From assembly GCA_049724395.1 (NCBI GenBank), contig JAUGWO010000095.1, positions 1 through 64,000 on the forward strand: 64,000 bases of DNA, written 5' to 3'. This DNA is from Spongospora subterranea f. sp. subterranea. Taxonomy: Eukaryota > Endomyxa: Phytomyxea > Phytomyxea > Plasmodiophorida. Both the position numbers and the translations under genes were made by a program. Every line of letters starts with the position of its first letter. Position 1 is the stretch's first letter. The notes under the pieces were generated by a model, which was not told where the DNA came from, searched no databases, and was given only the letters and a program-made list of their open reading frames with translations. This document shows positions 22,642 through 34,559 of this stretch, piece after piece.

Positions 22642-24009
22642 GTCATATATGAAGGGGAATTGTTCCTGCAGATGGTTTGTGCAGTAATTTTTAGTGTTTG
22701 CTCAGCGGGTGTCACCTTCATCAATGGCTCTTTAACAGGTCTCATCCTGTACAGCACCTCATACACCGAGTTTATTGGGACACAATTTGAGGACCATATC
22801 GACCCAATAGTGGGTCGTTTACGGGTGTTTGAAGGTGATCCCTGTGATAGGGACCAAATAAACGAAGACAATTTTAGGGGTTTCATTGTGTTGGTCAAGA
22901 ATTCATGGTCATATTCTGCAGAGATTGTCAATGACAACTTCGTCAGGAATAGCGCAATAGCGATTATGGGTCAGTATCACTACTGGTATTCGCTCATCTC
23001 ACCGGTTCTGAATATGTTTTAGTTTTCTTCCTTGGACACCGAGCATCGGATAAACTTTAGGGACACCTGTTCTAGTTGTTTGGCCCACCGATCAGATATT
23101 CCCTTTATGATTCTACAGGATTCAATGAACTGGTCGACGCTGTTCGTGATGATCCCAGCACCACCATCTCTCTATTTCCCGATAATAATATCTGAGAGGC
23201 CGCCTCTCGTCGTGGAATTACCAGTTATTTACCAGATGGCTTCCTGCCAATATAAATTGTCAGGCATCGGTCAACATTCATTCACCAGCATTATGTGCTG
23301 AACTGCGATCGTTATCGAGATACTGTTTTTTGTAATGGTGGTAGTTGGGATGGGTTTATGTGGTTTACGTTGAGTAAAGTTGCGTTATCCTCATTTGGCA
23401 TTGTGTATCGCCATGTGTCATAGTGCACTAATGTCATTCATCCTTGGTGTCGGGGGTCACTTCTCAAGATCAAAATTTTCCTGCCCCAATTATGCTCTTT
23501 TTTATCAATCAAAACCCTGGCATGGCGTTTGTTGTCACCATTATATCATCGGCTTTTTGGAATCGCCAGTTGACCAAAATCTTAAACAATTCAAATTGTT
23601 CATGGAAGACAAGATTTTCGGGGCGACAATAGGACATGTACATTCTCGTCTTTCTCGTACTCATTCTCAATTATCTGGTCGCGATATTGAACATCATTTA
23701 CGTTCAGGGCGATTATCCGCTACTCAGCATGTTCACCGGAGTCCTGTACTATTTTTTCGAGATTCTTCTTGGGTTTCAGTTCCTGTGGGGCGCAATTCAC
23801 TTTCACATGGAATGCAGAGAGGTTTCCATCGATGTGCCCAAACTATCAGCCCGAATCGGACGATTATGGATCGTTTACTCCAGCGGCTGTCGTACTGTGA
23901 TCTTGGCATTGTCATTACCATGTTGGTGGAACTTTTACCAGTTTCTATTTTGATATCACCAGAATTTCATGTCTCGAAAGGATGGGCAACTCTCTGGAGT
24001 ACACGATAG
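22642..24009 (+). pseudogene. PA-domain 7TM family, dead copy on plus strand
   Basis: Plus-strand homology to the type II copies begins at an ATG near 22650. One missing base in the signal-peptide region breaks the frame before CAVIFSVCSAGVTFINGSLT. The PA region is then clear (IEFIGTQ-like, FIVLVKNSWSYSAEIVNDNF), and an intron with GGTCAGT donor and TTTTAG acceptor is still visible at about 22968-23020. After the acceptor, one-base deletions near 23022 and 23126, a Trp-to-stop change near 23190 and more indels scatter the TM segments across frames. Homology ends near 24010, just before the satellite. It is the only family member here on the plus strand. Confidence 0.85.
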
Positions 24010-24091
24010 TGTCGTGTAGTGTATCTATGACGACTTGCGCAATTTTGAGAAAGTGAATCCAAAACTTAACAAAATGTTCACAAAATAAGGC

Positions 24092-27000
24092 CACAGTCAG
24101 AAATAGTTCTAGGGGTTTTGGCTACCATTAGTCGTGAATAGTCACGTCAGAAATAGTCCTAGGGGTTTTGGCTACCAATCGTGAATAGTCACGAATAGTT
24201 CTAGAGAGTCGTAAATACGCCAAAAGTCGCAAATAGTCTGTCATAGTCAGAAATAGTCCTAGGGGTTTTGGCTACCATTAGTCGTGAATAGTCACGAATA
24301 GTTCTAGAGAGTCGTAAATACGCAAAAGTCGCAAATAGTCTGTCATAGTCAGAAATAGTCCTAGTACCATTAGTCGTGAATAGTCACGAATAGTTCTGGT
24401 CGTAAATACGCAAAAGTCGCAAATAGTCTGTCATAGTCAGAAATAGTCCTAGGGGTTTTGGCTACCATTAGTCTTGAATAGTCACGAATAGTTCTAGAGA
24501 GTCGGAAATACGCAAAAGTCGTACCAATAGTTCTAGAGAGTCGTAAATACGCAAAAGTCGCAAATAGTCCGTCATAGTCAGAAATAGTCCTAGGGGTTTT
24601 GGCTACCATTAGTCACGAATAGTTCTAGAGAGTCGTAAATACGCAAAAGTCGCAAATAGTCTGTCATAGTCAGAAATAGTCCTAGGGGTTTTGGCTACCA
24701 TTAGTCTTGAATAGTCACGAATAGTTCTAGAGAGTCGTAAATACGCAAAAGTCGCAAATAGTCTGTCATAGTCAGAAATAGTCCTAGGGGTTTTGGCTAC
24801 CATTAGTCGTGAATAGTCACGAATAGTTCTAGAGAGTCGTAAATACGCAAAAGTCGCAAATAGTCTGTCATAGTCAGAAATAGTCCTAGGGGTTTTGGCT
24901 ACCATAGTCGTAAATAGTCAAATAGTCTAGAGAGAGTCTTTGGCTACCATTAGTCGTGAATAGTCACGAATAGTTCTAGAGAGTCGTAAATACGCAAAAG
25001 TCGCAAATAGTCTGTCATAGTCAGAAATAGTCCTAGGGGTTTTGGCTACCATTAGTCGTGAATAGTCACGAATTACGCAAAAGTCGCAAATAGTCTGTCA
25101 TAGTCATCGTGAATAGTCACGAATAGTTCTAGAGAGTCGTAAATACGCAAAAGTCGCAAATAATCTGTCATAGTCAGAAATAGTCCTAGGGGTTTTGGCT
25201 ACCATTAGTCGTGAATAGTCACGAATAGTTCTAGAGAGTCGTAAATACGCAAAAGTCGCAAATAGTCTGTCATAGTCAGAAATAGTCCTAGGGGTTTTGC
25301 TACCATTAGTCGTGAATAGTCACGAATAGTTTAGAGAGTCGTAAATACGCAAAAGTCGCAAATAGTCTGTCATAGTCAGATAGTCCTAGGGGTTTTGGTC
25401 ATTAGTCGTGAATAGTAGTTCTAGAGAGTCGTAAATACGCAAAAGTCGCAAATGTCTGTCATAGTCAGAAATAGTCCTAGGGGTTTTGGCTACCATTAGT
25501 CTTGAATAGTCACGAATAGTTCTAGTCGTAAATACGCAAAAGTCGCAAATAGTCTGTCATAGTCAGAAATAGTCCTAGGGGTTTTGGCTACCATTATTCG
25601 TGAATAGTCACGAATAGTTCTAGAGAGTCGTAAATACGCAAAAGTCGCAAATAGTCTGTCATAGTCAGAAATAGTCCTAGGGGTTTTGGCTACCATTATT
25701 CGTGAATAGTCACGAATAGTTCTAGAGAGTCGTAAATACGCAAAAGTCGCAAATAATCTGTCATAGTCAGAAATAGTCCTAGGGTGTCACGAATAGTTTT
25801 GGCTACCATTAGTCGTGAATAGTCACGAATAGTTCTAGAGAGTCGTAAATACGCAAAAGTCGCAAATAGTCTGTCATAGTCATAGTCAGAAATAGTCCTA
25901 GTACCATTAGTCGTGAATAGTCACGAATAGTTCTAGAGAGTCGTAAATACGCAAAAGTCGCAAATAGTCTGTCATAGTCAGAAATAGTCCTAGCTACCAT
26001 TAGTCGTGAATAGTCACGAATAGTTCTAGAGAGTCGTAAATACGCAAAAGTCGCAAATAGTCTGTCATAGTCAGAAATAGTCCTAGGGGTTTTGGCTACC
26101 ATTAGTCGTGAATAGTAGTCGTAAATACGCAAAAGTCGCAAATAGTCTGTCGTGAATAGTCACGAATAGTTCTAGAGAGTCGTAAATACGCAAAAGTCGC
26201 AAATAGTCTGTCATAGTCAGAAATAGTCCTAACCATTAGTCGTGAATAGTCACAAGAAGTCGTAAATACGCAAAAGTCGCAAATAGTCTGTCATAGTCAG
26301 AAATAGTCCTAGGGGTTTTGGCTACCATTAGTCGTGAATAGTCACGAATAGTTCTAGAGAGTAAATACGCAAAAGTCGCAAATAGTCTGTCATAGTCAGA
26401 AATAGTCCTAGGGGTTTTGGCTACCATTAGTCGTGAATAGTCACGAATAGTTCTAGAGAGTCGTAAATACGCAAAAGTCGCAAATAGTCTGTCATAGTCA
26501 GAAATAGTCCTAGGGGTTTTGGCTACCATTAGTCGTGAATAGTCACGAATAGTTCTAGAGAGTCGTAAATACGCAAAAGTCGCAAATAGTCTGTCATAGT
26601 CAGAAATAGTCCTAGGGGTTTTGGCTACCATCTGTCATAGTCAGAAATATAGGGGTTTTGGCTACCAGTCGTGAATAGTCACGAATAGTTCTAGAGAGTC
26701 GTAAATACGCAAAAGTCGTCAGAAATAGTCCTAGGGGTTTTGGCTCATTAGTCGTGAATAGTCACGAATAGTTCTAGAGAGTCGTAAATACGTAAAAGTC
26801 GCAAATAATCTGTCATAGTCAGAAATATAGTTTTGGCTACCATTAGTCGTGAATAGTCACGAATAGTTCTAGAGAGTCGTAAATACGCAAAAGTCGCAAA
26901 TAGTCTGTCATAGTCAGAAATAGTCCTAGGGGTTTTGGCTACCATTAGTCGTGAATAGTCACGAATAGTTCTAGAGAGTCGTAAATCGCAAAATCGCAAA

Positions 27001-27172
27001 TAATCTGTCATAGTCAGAAATAGTCCTAGGGGTTTTGGCTACCATTAAATAGTCACTAGTTCTAGAGAGTTAAATACGCAAAAGTCGCAAATAATCTGTG
27101 TCAGAAAATAGGGGCTCATAGTCATAGTCAGAAATAGTCGTAGGGGTCTGAGTCGTAAATACGCAAAAGTCG
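24092..27172. repeat. Satellite array, 102-bp unit, about 30 copies
   Basis: The consensus unit is 102 bp and contains agtcgtgaatagtcacgaa, ttctagagagtcgtaaatac, gcaaaagtcgcaaatagtc and cctaggggttttggctacc. Many units are full-length; others carry internal deletions, giving ladder-like variants. Inside the unit a shorter motif, aatagtc, recurs every 10-12 bp, so the satellite grew from a smaller repeat. Because 102 is divisible by 3, the minus strand stays open over several units, translating as repeats of MVAKTPRTISDYDRLFATFA plus a 14-residue remainder. The frame is broken in many places, so a protein is unlikely. Confidence 0.95.
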
Positions 27173-28900
27173 CTCCCTCCGTCCCCAGGTCAATTTTCAT
27201 CCGATTTTTTTGCTTTAAGTTGCGTCAGCCGCATGCCTGAAATCCAGATGTAAGAGTGCCGAAATGATATCTTTTGATTTTTTTCTCATTGCGTAATTCA
27301 TGGCGAAATATGCGATTTTGTACGTCAACCAAGACGGACACTGAAGTCGACAAAGGTTCGACAATTTAACTGATACAGTGATATTTTTTGTGATCCTAGA
27401 TAGGCAAATTGACGCAGAACCCGACTATATTTGTTTGTAAAATTAGCGAGCAACTTGAAACCGCTGTAGGCCAGTTTGAAGATGGGCAATCCATGATATT
27501 CCCAATTGATAGGTGAGACATCCTGATGGGACCTCCGTCAGGATCACGTATCACATGTTACAAATCTCTATTGATCATGTTGTTGATAAAGTATGAGATG
27601 TAATGGGGGACATGTGCCGTACTTCATTACATAGGAGTATTGTCTTTCATCATCCATCATGGATATCTCTGCCAGAGAGAGAAAATGTATTTTAATTAGT
27701 GATCAACGCCTGGCGGTTTTCCATTTTTTTTTCAGCAAGAAAAAAGGATTCTGACGGTTCTCACGAGTTGATGAAAGGCACTGTCCCTGCCGCTGTTGCA
27801 CTTTTCCATGTGACCGAACTACCATCCGGAAAATTTACAATCGCGGCCGTCAATCTTTGGCCGAAGGAAATTTGATTCCCGACGTGGCAGCTCGACATTC
27901 TGGCAGATCTGGTCAAAAACAAAGTGTGGATTTGGATGTGGAGGCCATCTCAGCAATCCCGTTGACATTACGTCAAAACATTCCAAATTTAGATAAATGC
28001 TTCTTGCCAGACCGGGTTTCTGGAAACCAGTTTTCATCACGGATATCGATAAACGGTGTCGCCGCTTGCCAAGCAATGACGCACTGCCCGCAAGAACACG
28101 TCAATGGGTAGCTCTGAAGTGTCGCTGCATGGCAACTTCACTGCTTCGTTTAGGCTTTTGTTCCTTTTGGCAACGGTGGCTTTGTTCTGGAGTCTTTGCA
28201 GCACCGCTGCACTCAAAATGGGCATATTCATCTAACGGAAGTAATATGTCTTTACCAGATGTCGCCATGAAATGGTCGACTTTAGTTTTAGGGAAGGCCA
28301 ACCGACAAGCAAGCCAGCAGCATGCACTGCGCGTTGATGGTACTGCGGCAGGTCATGCTTCAAATAGGTTATAAAATCAGACACGATCCCATTCATCAAT
28401 CACCAATACATTGTCTGACTTAATATACTCCCACAATTTCGCTTCCTTCGAAAAGACAGCAAGGCCTTTCGTTCGTAGATTCCTGTCTCTCACGTCGAAG
28501 CAGTGGCTGAAGCGTCTGGACGTGGTAGGCGCTATATCGAAGCAACAAGCTGCAATTGGATCACGTTTTCATGAAAAAATTTGGCACATTTGTTCAACGA
28601 CTGCTGTATTTGCCGTTTCCTGTTTACAAATGAAAACAAAGCTGTCCAGGTTATTCACCGTTTATGGGACCTAAACAAAAAACAGCGGTGATGATTAGGT
28701 GTGCAAATCAACATTGCCAACAGGCCCATCTCTGAAGTGTAGAAGAGGAATCTAGAGATCTTGCCCTGCTCCTGGAGATTTCACAGATTGACATATTGCA
28801 CGTCCGTTGTCGACGAGATCGTGTTAATGCAAAAAAGTAATGTAGAGGATGTAGAGGAACGCCGTCGCTTCTAACAATGGCAAAAACAAGCATCGATTTT
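27173..28900. other. Unrecognised sequence, possible transposon debris
   Basis: Several partial minus-strand frames (28231-28037, 28301-28101, 28076-27819). A longer minus-strand segment near 28640-28380 includes SDNVLVIDEWDRVL, which vaguely recalls a helicase Walker B, but no Walker A or other helicase motif supports it. No call is made. Confidence 0.3.
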
Positions 28901-29409
28901 ATTTTGTTGAGTAAATGCGGCCTGTTAACTGCCAACGATGACCATACACAGCCATAACTTCACAGAACAGCGAAGACTGCCTTTCTAACAACTGTCTTTG
29001 AGTATTCCGTTCCCGTGCAACGCGATATCGTGACAGCCTCCAACTGGATTCCTCATTTCCGGAACAAGATGCTGCTGACTGCCGATACGGTATGAGCATG
29101 GATAGCAACAATCAGGGCTCGTCGAACTGATATTGTCCGTTTGAAAAGAAGCGATCTGGCTGTGTCGCGACTGACCCAGATGCCCTCAACCTTCCTAATC
29201 GTGTACCCATCCGGGCCCATCCAGCATTGCGTAATGAATGGATCGCTTACAACAGTCAGCGAATAACACGATTTTCGGTTAAAACACACTTCACCATCAA
29301 GACTGGTTCGTTGAAAGCGGTCCATATGTGTTCCATCTGACGAAAACCCAACGCCTTTGGAACACGCGACCTTGCCAATTGCAGACCCATTACCGAAATG
29401 TCCCAGCAA
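28899..29409 (-). pseudogene. Possible DDE_Tnp_4-type transposase fragment
   Basis: The minus frame 29409-29053 reads GFSSDGTHMDRFQRT, then CFNRKSCYSLTVVSDP. This order (DGTH, then a few residues, then FNRKxxxSLxVxxD) resembles the first catalytic block of Harbinger/IS4-like DDE_Tnp_4 transposases. The adjoining frame 29111-28899 could hold a degraded C-terminal part, but the Glu motif is not clear. The match is limited to about 60 residues, and the relic is different from the copy at 15.8-17.0 kb. Confidence 0.4.
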
Positions 29410-29516
29410 AACCCTTGATGCCGCATGGATGTATTGAGAAACGCATTAAAATCTGTAGATTATCGGATACGGGTCGAAAACACTCGAGGGTGACACAATC
29501 GCATCTTCGATTTTAT

Positions 29517-29966
29517 TCAAATGCAGCAAAAGGTTTCTCGGCAGACTCGAACCTCTTGCACGAAATCCTTTACTTCAGGACCGGGAGAACCTGTCAAGTA
29601 CTCAGCAACTTCCTCACCTATCTTCGTTGATTTAAATACCTCTGCACATCTGTCGCCGCTCGGCTCATTAATGGATGATCCTGGCATCCCTTCTTTGCTT
29701 CGGCAGCAGAGTTTCCGATGAGTCTGCGGCTGCACCGGTGCTACCGTCTTCACCCGAATACGACTATTGGCCTTAGGGGGTTCTGTCTGCATCAACTTTC
29801 CGCCCAAACCTTCCTGTACTCGCTGCTTCTGACCACAACTCTGGTACTGTAAATAGGGTGTGGTACTGCATTCTAAATGGAGTTCATCCAACAATATATT
29901 ACAGCAGCGTTGTCTCGAATCCTCTGTACCCAATTGTCGTTTCGCGTTTTCTCGAATCAATGCCAA
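29517..29966 (-). CDS. Hypothetical open frame, 149 codons
   Basis: A minus-strand frame rich in polar and charged residues with a central glycine- and glutamine-rich part. No domain, signal peptide or membrane span is recognised. It lies upstream of and on the same strand as the putative transposase fragment at 28.9-29.4 kb and may belong to the same dead element. Confidence 0.25.
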   Translation of the reverse strand: MALIRENAKRQLGTEDSRQRCCNILLDELHLECSTTPYLQYQSCGQKQRVQEGLGGKLMQTEPPKANSRIRVKTVAPVQPQTHRKLCCRSKEGMPGSSINEPSGDRCAEVFKSTKIGEEVAEYLTGSPGPEVKDFVQEVRVCRETFCCI

Positions 29967-30245
29967 AACGCAATGTTTATCAAATCGGACCTTGAATTAC
30001 TAGAACTGTTGTTTAGCATCACCAATCATTACAGCAACTGAACATGAACATGGATATTTAGCTTGTCAATATAGCATTGCTCCCGATTCTGCAGTAGCAG
30101 AAATAATGTTCAATGCCGTATTGCAATGCGCGCGAGAATGCCCATCTCCCACTGGACGTGGCAATTTGCAACGAGGGTACCAGAATGAGAGACCTGCTCC
30201 ACTGAAGCTAATCCTCTGGAGGATCGACGTGCAATTGGTGCCAAC

Positions 30246-30566
30246 TTAACTGGCAATCGCCGAAGCCTGAACGCGACCCACAGTGATTACGTCAAACAGG
30301 GAACATGATTCAGAAATATCAATGGGCTCAATATCGTTGGATCGAAGCGAAACGGTTTCTCTGCGGAAGCGGCTCTTAAACGGAACTTTTTTAACGGAAA
30401 GACTGGACGTGAAGCTGGACGTGAAGCTCAATGGGGACATTACTGTTGATAGCAGCATGGTTATCATGTGATATTGGAGCAACATCATTGGTCCAAAATA
30501 CGTCAGTCCAAAAGGTAAAACTAACGCCAGTTCAGCTCCTACGAATGCATATGAACAAGCAGCCAC
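30246..30566 (-). CDS. Hypothetical open frame with hydrophobic N-terminus
   Basis: 106 codons. Residues about 8-50 are hydrophobic and could form one or two membrane spans; the rest is basic and then acidic. No family is recognised. It lies downstream of the LRR-CUB gene on the same strand and could be a chance frame. Confidence 0.2.
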   Translation of the reverse strand: MAACSYAFVGAELALVLPFGLTYFGPMMLLQYHMITMLLSTVMSPLSFTSSFTSSLSVKKVPFKSRFRRETVSLRSNDIEPIDISESCSLFDVITVGRVQASAIAS

Positions 30567-30877
30567 ACTCAGCGCATTCCAGCCCCCAATATTTTTTCAA
30601 ACGGTTCGCTCTTGAGTCTGGCTGATTTTTCTCTATTCAGCAAAAAACTACTTCAACAGACACTTCACAAAGTGAGACGACAACTCATATAATTTAGTAG
30701 ACTGGGACGAAAAATAGAGATGCAGTACTACGACTTGGCACTGCATGTTTACCAACCCATTTCAAGACATGAATTGTCCTTGTTTGGCCAGGTAGCAGAA
30801 TCACCGATACGATGCTTCTCATATGAACTCATGACCTTTCAACTGTTGACACAACTTATGGACTTGACGCCGATAGC

Positions 30878-33800
30878 TCATTGCTTGTCTGCCTCAGTCA
30901 CCGATGTGAACGGTCTCGTGAACGCTTCCTCAGACATAGTGCGAACGGTTAAATCATCGAACTGGCTACCATATGAGTACGTCCCGCTGGGTTTGGGTAA
31001 AGATTGTTCTTGCGGATTCCAACTACGGTAACCGGGTGATGGATGCACAACTCTTACAGTTGATCTGGTGAGCGTTGTCGTAGGAAAACTTGTGAAGACC
31101 GGGTTTGAGGCAGTGTCTTGCGGGATCTCCCATTCATCTGTTTCCATAGCGTTCCGCATTGCTTTCTCGCGACTTTTCCACTTAAGTTTATACCTCGCAA
31201 TCACTGTGACAGCACCGACCGTTCCGAATGCGAAAACAGCGATCCCCAATAATTCCACATTAATACTCGATGCGGTTGTTTCAGGTTTGTTGGTCTTTAC
31301 ATCCAGACAGCTCAACGTTTCTCGGACGGTCTGAGAAACATTGCAGTATTTGCGAACGTCTATCGACGACCTGTCAACCAACTGTAAAAGGGGTGAATTG
31401 CAGACGGATGCCAGATTCCAGAGATTGACTCGCAAAGGGAGAATATCAGACGGCGATGCAACCAATATTGTCGCGCTGGCGTACGCGCCGCTAGAGTTCC
31501 TTATCAATGGTGTGTGGCAAGATATTGTGGATATGTTTAGGCATGCACTCAGCTCCGAAACGAATTGTTGCTCAAGATCGTTGTCTGCAACTGTACTCAG
31601 ATGGCTATCATCGAGACGTACGCTAATGTCGGTCATCAAGAGGGATAAATCGTTGGAATGATTTGGCGTTAACGTAGAGGTAGATCGATATCTGGTTTCT
31701 GCTGAAAAAGGACCCAGCGACGTGTTGAACGCTAAAATAGTTGTCGTTCCGCGTTTTGTGCGATGAGCTGGACTCGTAGCACTCTTTGTTGTCGTGATGA
31801 ACTTGCTTGCCAACGATATCGGTTTCACCGGCGCATTCGTCGAAATCGTACTTTTTCTTGATACTTTCTTTGTCACGCTGCGCGAACTCACTTTTTTCGT
31901 TGAAATCTTCTTCGTTGTAGCTTTCGTCTTGAGCTTTGCCGTTTTTTTCATCGTCGTCTTTTTCGGTGCGAAGATTTTTGTTGTAGGTTTTGGCGTTGCA
32001 GACTTCTTGGTTGTAAGCTTCTTTGGTACAAAAATCTTTGTCGTTGGCTTGTTGGTGCTTGGCTTCTTCGCAGTAATTCTCCTTGTCGCCGGCGTCTTTG
32101 TCGATAACTTCTTTGTGCTCCGTTTTCTAGTTGACGGTTTTCTTGTGGACGGAATGCCTCTAGAAATGGTCGTTAGCGAATTTTCAGTTGATCTCATGGT
32201 TGATGATTTTTTTAGCGTCGCCGTTGCTACAGATACAACACTATCTACGATCGCAATAAATCCGCCGCGTTGTCCGGACTCGTCAGAAGTGAACTGCAAG
32301 CTAAAAGATTTTGCATCCGTTGAATACCAGTATTTGTTGGTAATTTGTTGAATTCCGTCGTAGCCCGAGATGACTTTAGTTATTCCTGGTTTCGCTGCCG
32401 TATCGACCAGTCTCACAACATCGGTGTTGAGCTGGGTGAAGAAGTATATGAACTTGATTCGCGTAATGTATCCGTTTGGAGCCCGGAAATTGAAAGTGCA
32501 ATCTTGGTTGTTATCATAGACTAGATTTGGTTGGCTAGCAATAGCATACGATCCATTTTTAGGCAGCGAAGCAAGATTGACGGAAACTGATGACCCTGTC
32601 CTACAGTAGTATGTGCTTTTGACATTCAAGGATGTTGTCGGCTGCGGTGTGGCTCCGTCGCAAGTTGGCAGAAGACCGGGATTATAGCCGAACAAAAACG
32701 TCGGCGTTGGAGGAGGTAGAGGTGCGCAACTCACTCCATAACCATATGCTTGTGTCAAATTTCTATTGCCACACGTTATTGGTTTGCTTCAAATGATAAT
32801 CGCACCTGTTCAGGGGTATCTGCTTACATTGATTGTATAATATAGCGGTTGTTTTGAAATTGGGCTCCATGAAGCTTTGTGAGACGATTGCCGTTGAGCG
32901 ATCTATTCATTGAGACCATTTAAAGTCATCGCACGAAGAATTGTACAATGATAATGAAACTACATGCCATAGAGGTAGACCATGGATTCCAGAAAAGTAG
33001 ACCCGATGGCAGTTATTTGATTTCCTTCCAATCCAAGAAATGACCTAAGAATCAATAGAATACTGAACATGCCTCACTTCTTACGAAAACAAAAAGTTTC
33101 TGCAAAACTGCACAAGAATCAGGGGTGGAGTGCAAAAAAATTGTGGAAAACTGAGAGTGCCCTTGTAATAAAATAACTTTGATGATACCAGCTTTAAAAA
33201 AGCCAAAGCACACGGTTCCAAGCCACCTACAATGACAAAAATGGTTGAGCCGTTTCAAAAAAAGTACCCTGCGATTGGATACTATTCCACGACAGGTCCC
33301 TAAAAGATTTGTGACTTCTGAGCTTCACCGGTGACCCAAATCTGAACATTACTTACAGTTCCAGAAGACCGATGCAATTTTCCAGTCCTAAGTAATCGAT
33401 GCTGACTAAATTGTTATTTCTAATGTATCTGGGAAATGCTTCAATATAACTAATCAATCAATACGAAAAATGCTTACAAGTATCGCAATTGCACCAGCTT
33501 TGAAAAGACGTTGTCCCCCATGGACGATATCAGGCGATTCCCTGAAATATTTCTTCTCAAGGGAAGATATTATTGAGTAGCGGAACAAAGCACATTCAGG
33601 AACGGAACCGACAAGGTCTGAAGCGACGTCAACTTGGAGAACGCGGAAGACGATATCGAAAACACAAATGTATCTGTAATTTCACTATACATTCTGTCAA
33701 TAGGAGTTACATAAAATTCAGGCGCCCTCAGTCCTACAGCTTGGTAATCGCCATTGGAGACGGGATGTCGAACCAGAACTCAGTGATCTGTCCCGAAAAC

Positions 33801-34018
33801 CCCATTCCCTTTATCGATCTGCAACAGACGAAATGAAGTGCAATATCAGAAACAGAATCAGTGCAGGACAGATGGACTGTGATAGAGAGGAAACATTACA
33901 TGACTGACTCGCCGTGACAACCGATACTGTACAGTGAGCAGATATCGCCAATGGCTAACGTAGTTGGATGCAACGTGAACCACAGCGCACTGACTAGAGC
34001 TATCCACGACATCCTCAT
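30878..34018 (-). CDS. LRR-CUB-stalk single-pass surface protein (nine exons)
   Basis: Exons: 34018-33900, 33818-33738, 33693-33613, 33555-33478, 33428-33357, 33299-33231, 33044-32964, 32902-32828, 32762-30878. All junctions are GT-AG and every intron is phase 2; the joined frame is 846 residues. Exon 1 is a signal peptide plus CHGESV. Exons 2-8 each encode one leucine-rich repeat (for example RYIRNNNLVSIDYLGLENC-like, LDLSWNSIQSQ, LEGNQITAIG, LNGNRLTKLHG). Exon 9 holds a CUB-like domain at about 270-390 (SQPNLVYDNNQDCTF, LQFTSDESGQRGGFIA). A Thr/Lys-rich mucin-like stalk at about 405-570 and a Cys-containing membrane-proximal region follow. The TM helix is at about 720-742 (GIAVFAFGTVGAVTVIA), with a cytosolic tail of about 100 residues. 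Probably a cell-surface adhesion or recognition receptor. Confidence 0.85.
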
Positions 34019-34555
34019 CTTGCCGAACAAAGCAAACCGGTACGTGTCAACATTAGTCAATCATTTTTGTTTCTCAGACTCAGCAGAATATATCTGATTA
34101 TTGATTGAATTGTTGTAGCGAGACCAAGTACCCAACACAACTGGATATTTATTGGGGCCGATCCGGCATGAACGGCGGATATACGAAATTTTTGTCCAGA
34201 ATTAAATTACATTATTGTGACGTTAAAATTCCTCATTTTTGTACAACTACTTTGATACCGTATCTATTCGTTAGTGAACTGTTCATCAAGTTTATGCACT
34301 CGTAGCTTCTACTGGTACCTTCATCACTAGGATGTTGTTGTTTTGTTGGATTGACATGTCAAGACGGCAGTTTCACTTCATCAGCTACGCGAAACAGCAT
34401 CATCAGATGCATTTACCATGACCGAAAATCGAGTGAAGAGCCAGATATATTTCAGGGCTTCATGGCTTTCCAAAACCCGGGCAACGTCGAACGCCGTGCT
34501 ATTACTGAGCCGATGAAACACCCGCTGAAATCAATGTGTTTTTGCCCGAGGACAC
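34019..34555. other. Intergenic, no gene recognised
   Basis: Upstream of the LRR-CUB gene. It should contain that gene's promoter on the minus strand, but no TATA-like element stands out. Plus-strand frames of 66-82 codons show no motif. Confidence 0.35.
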
Positions 34556-34559
34556 CAGT

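Noticed and set aside
24370-27011. Minus-strand open frames across the satellite as a repetitive protein gene
   Set aside because: Frames break in many units, no signal peptide or start context is shared, and the open frame follows simply from a 102-bp unit without a stop.
24092-27172. CRISPR array
   Set aside because: The repeats are directly contiguous without unique spacers, and the context is eukaryotic.
28380-28640. PIF1/Helitron-type helicase from VLVIDEW on the minus strand
   Set aside because: Only a Walker B-like string is present; no Walker A, no further helicase motifs and no Helitron ends.
31794-32351. Plus-strand 185-codon hydrophobic frame
   Set aside because: It is the antisense of the Thr/Lys-rich stalk of the LRR-CUB gene, whose skewed codons produce Phe/Val-rich shadow frames.
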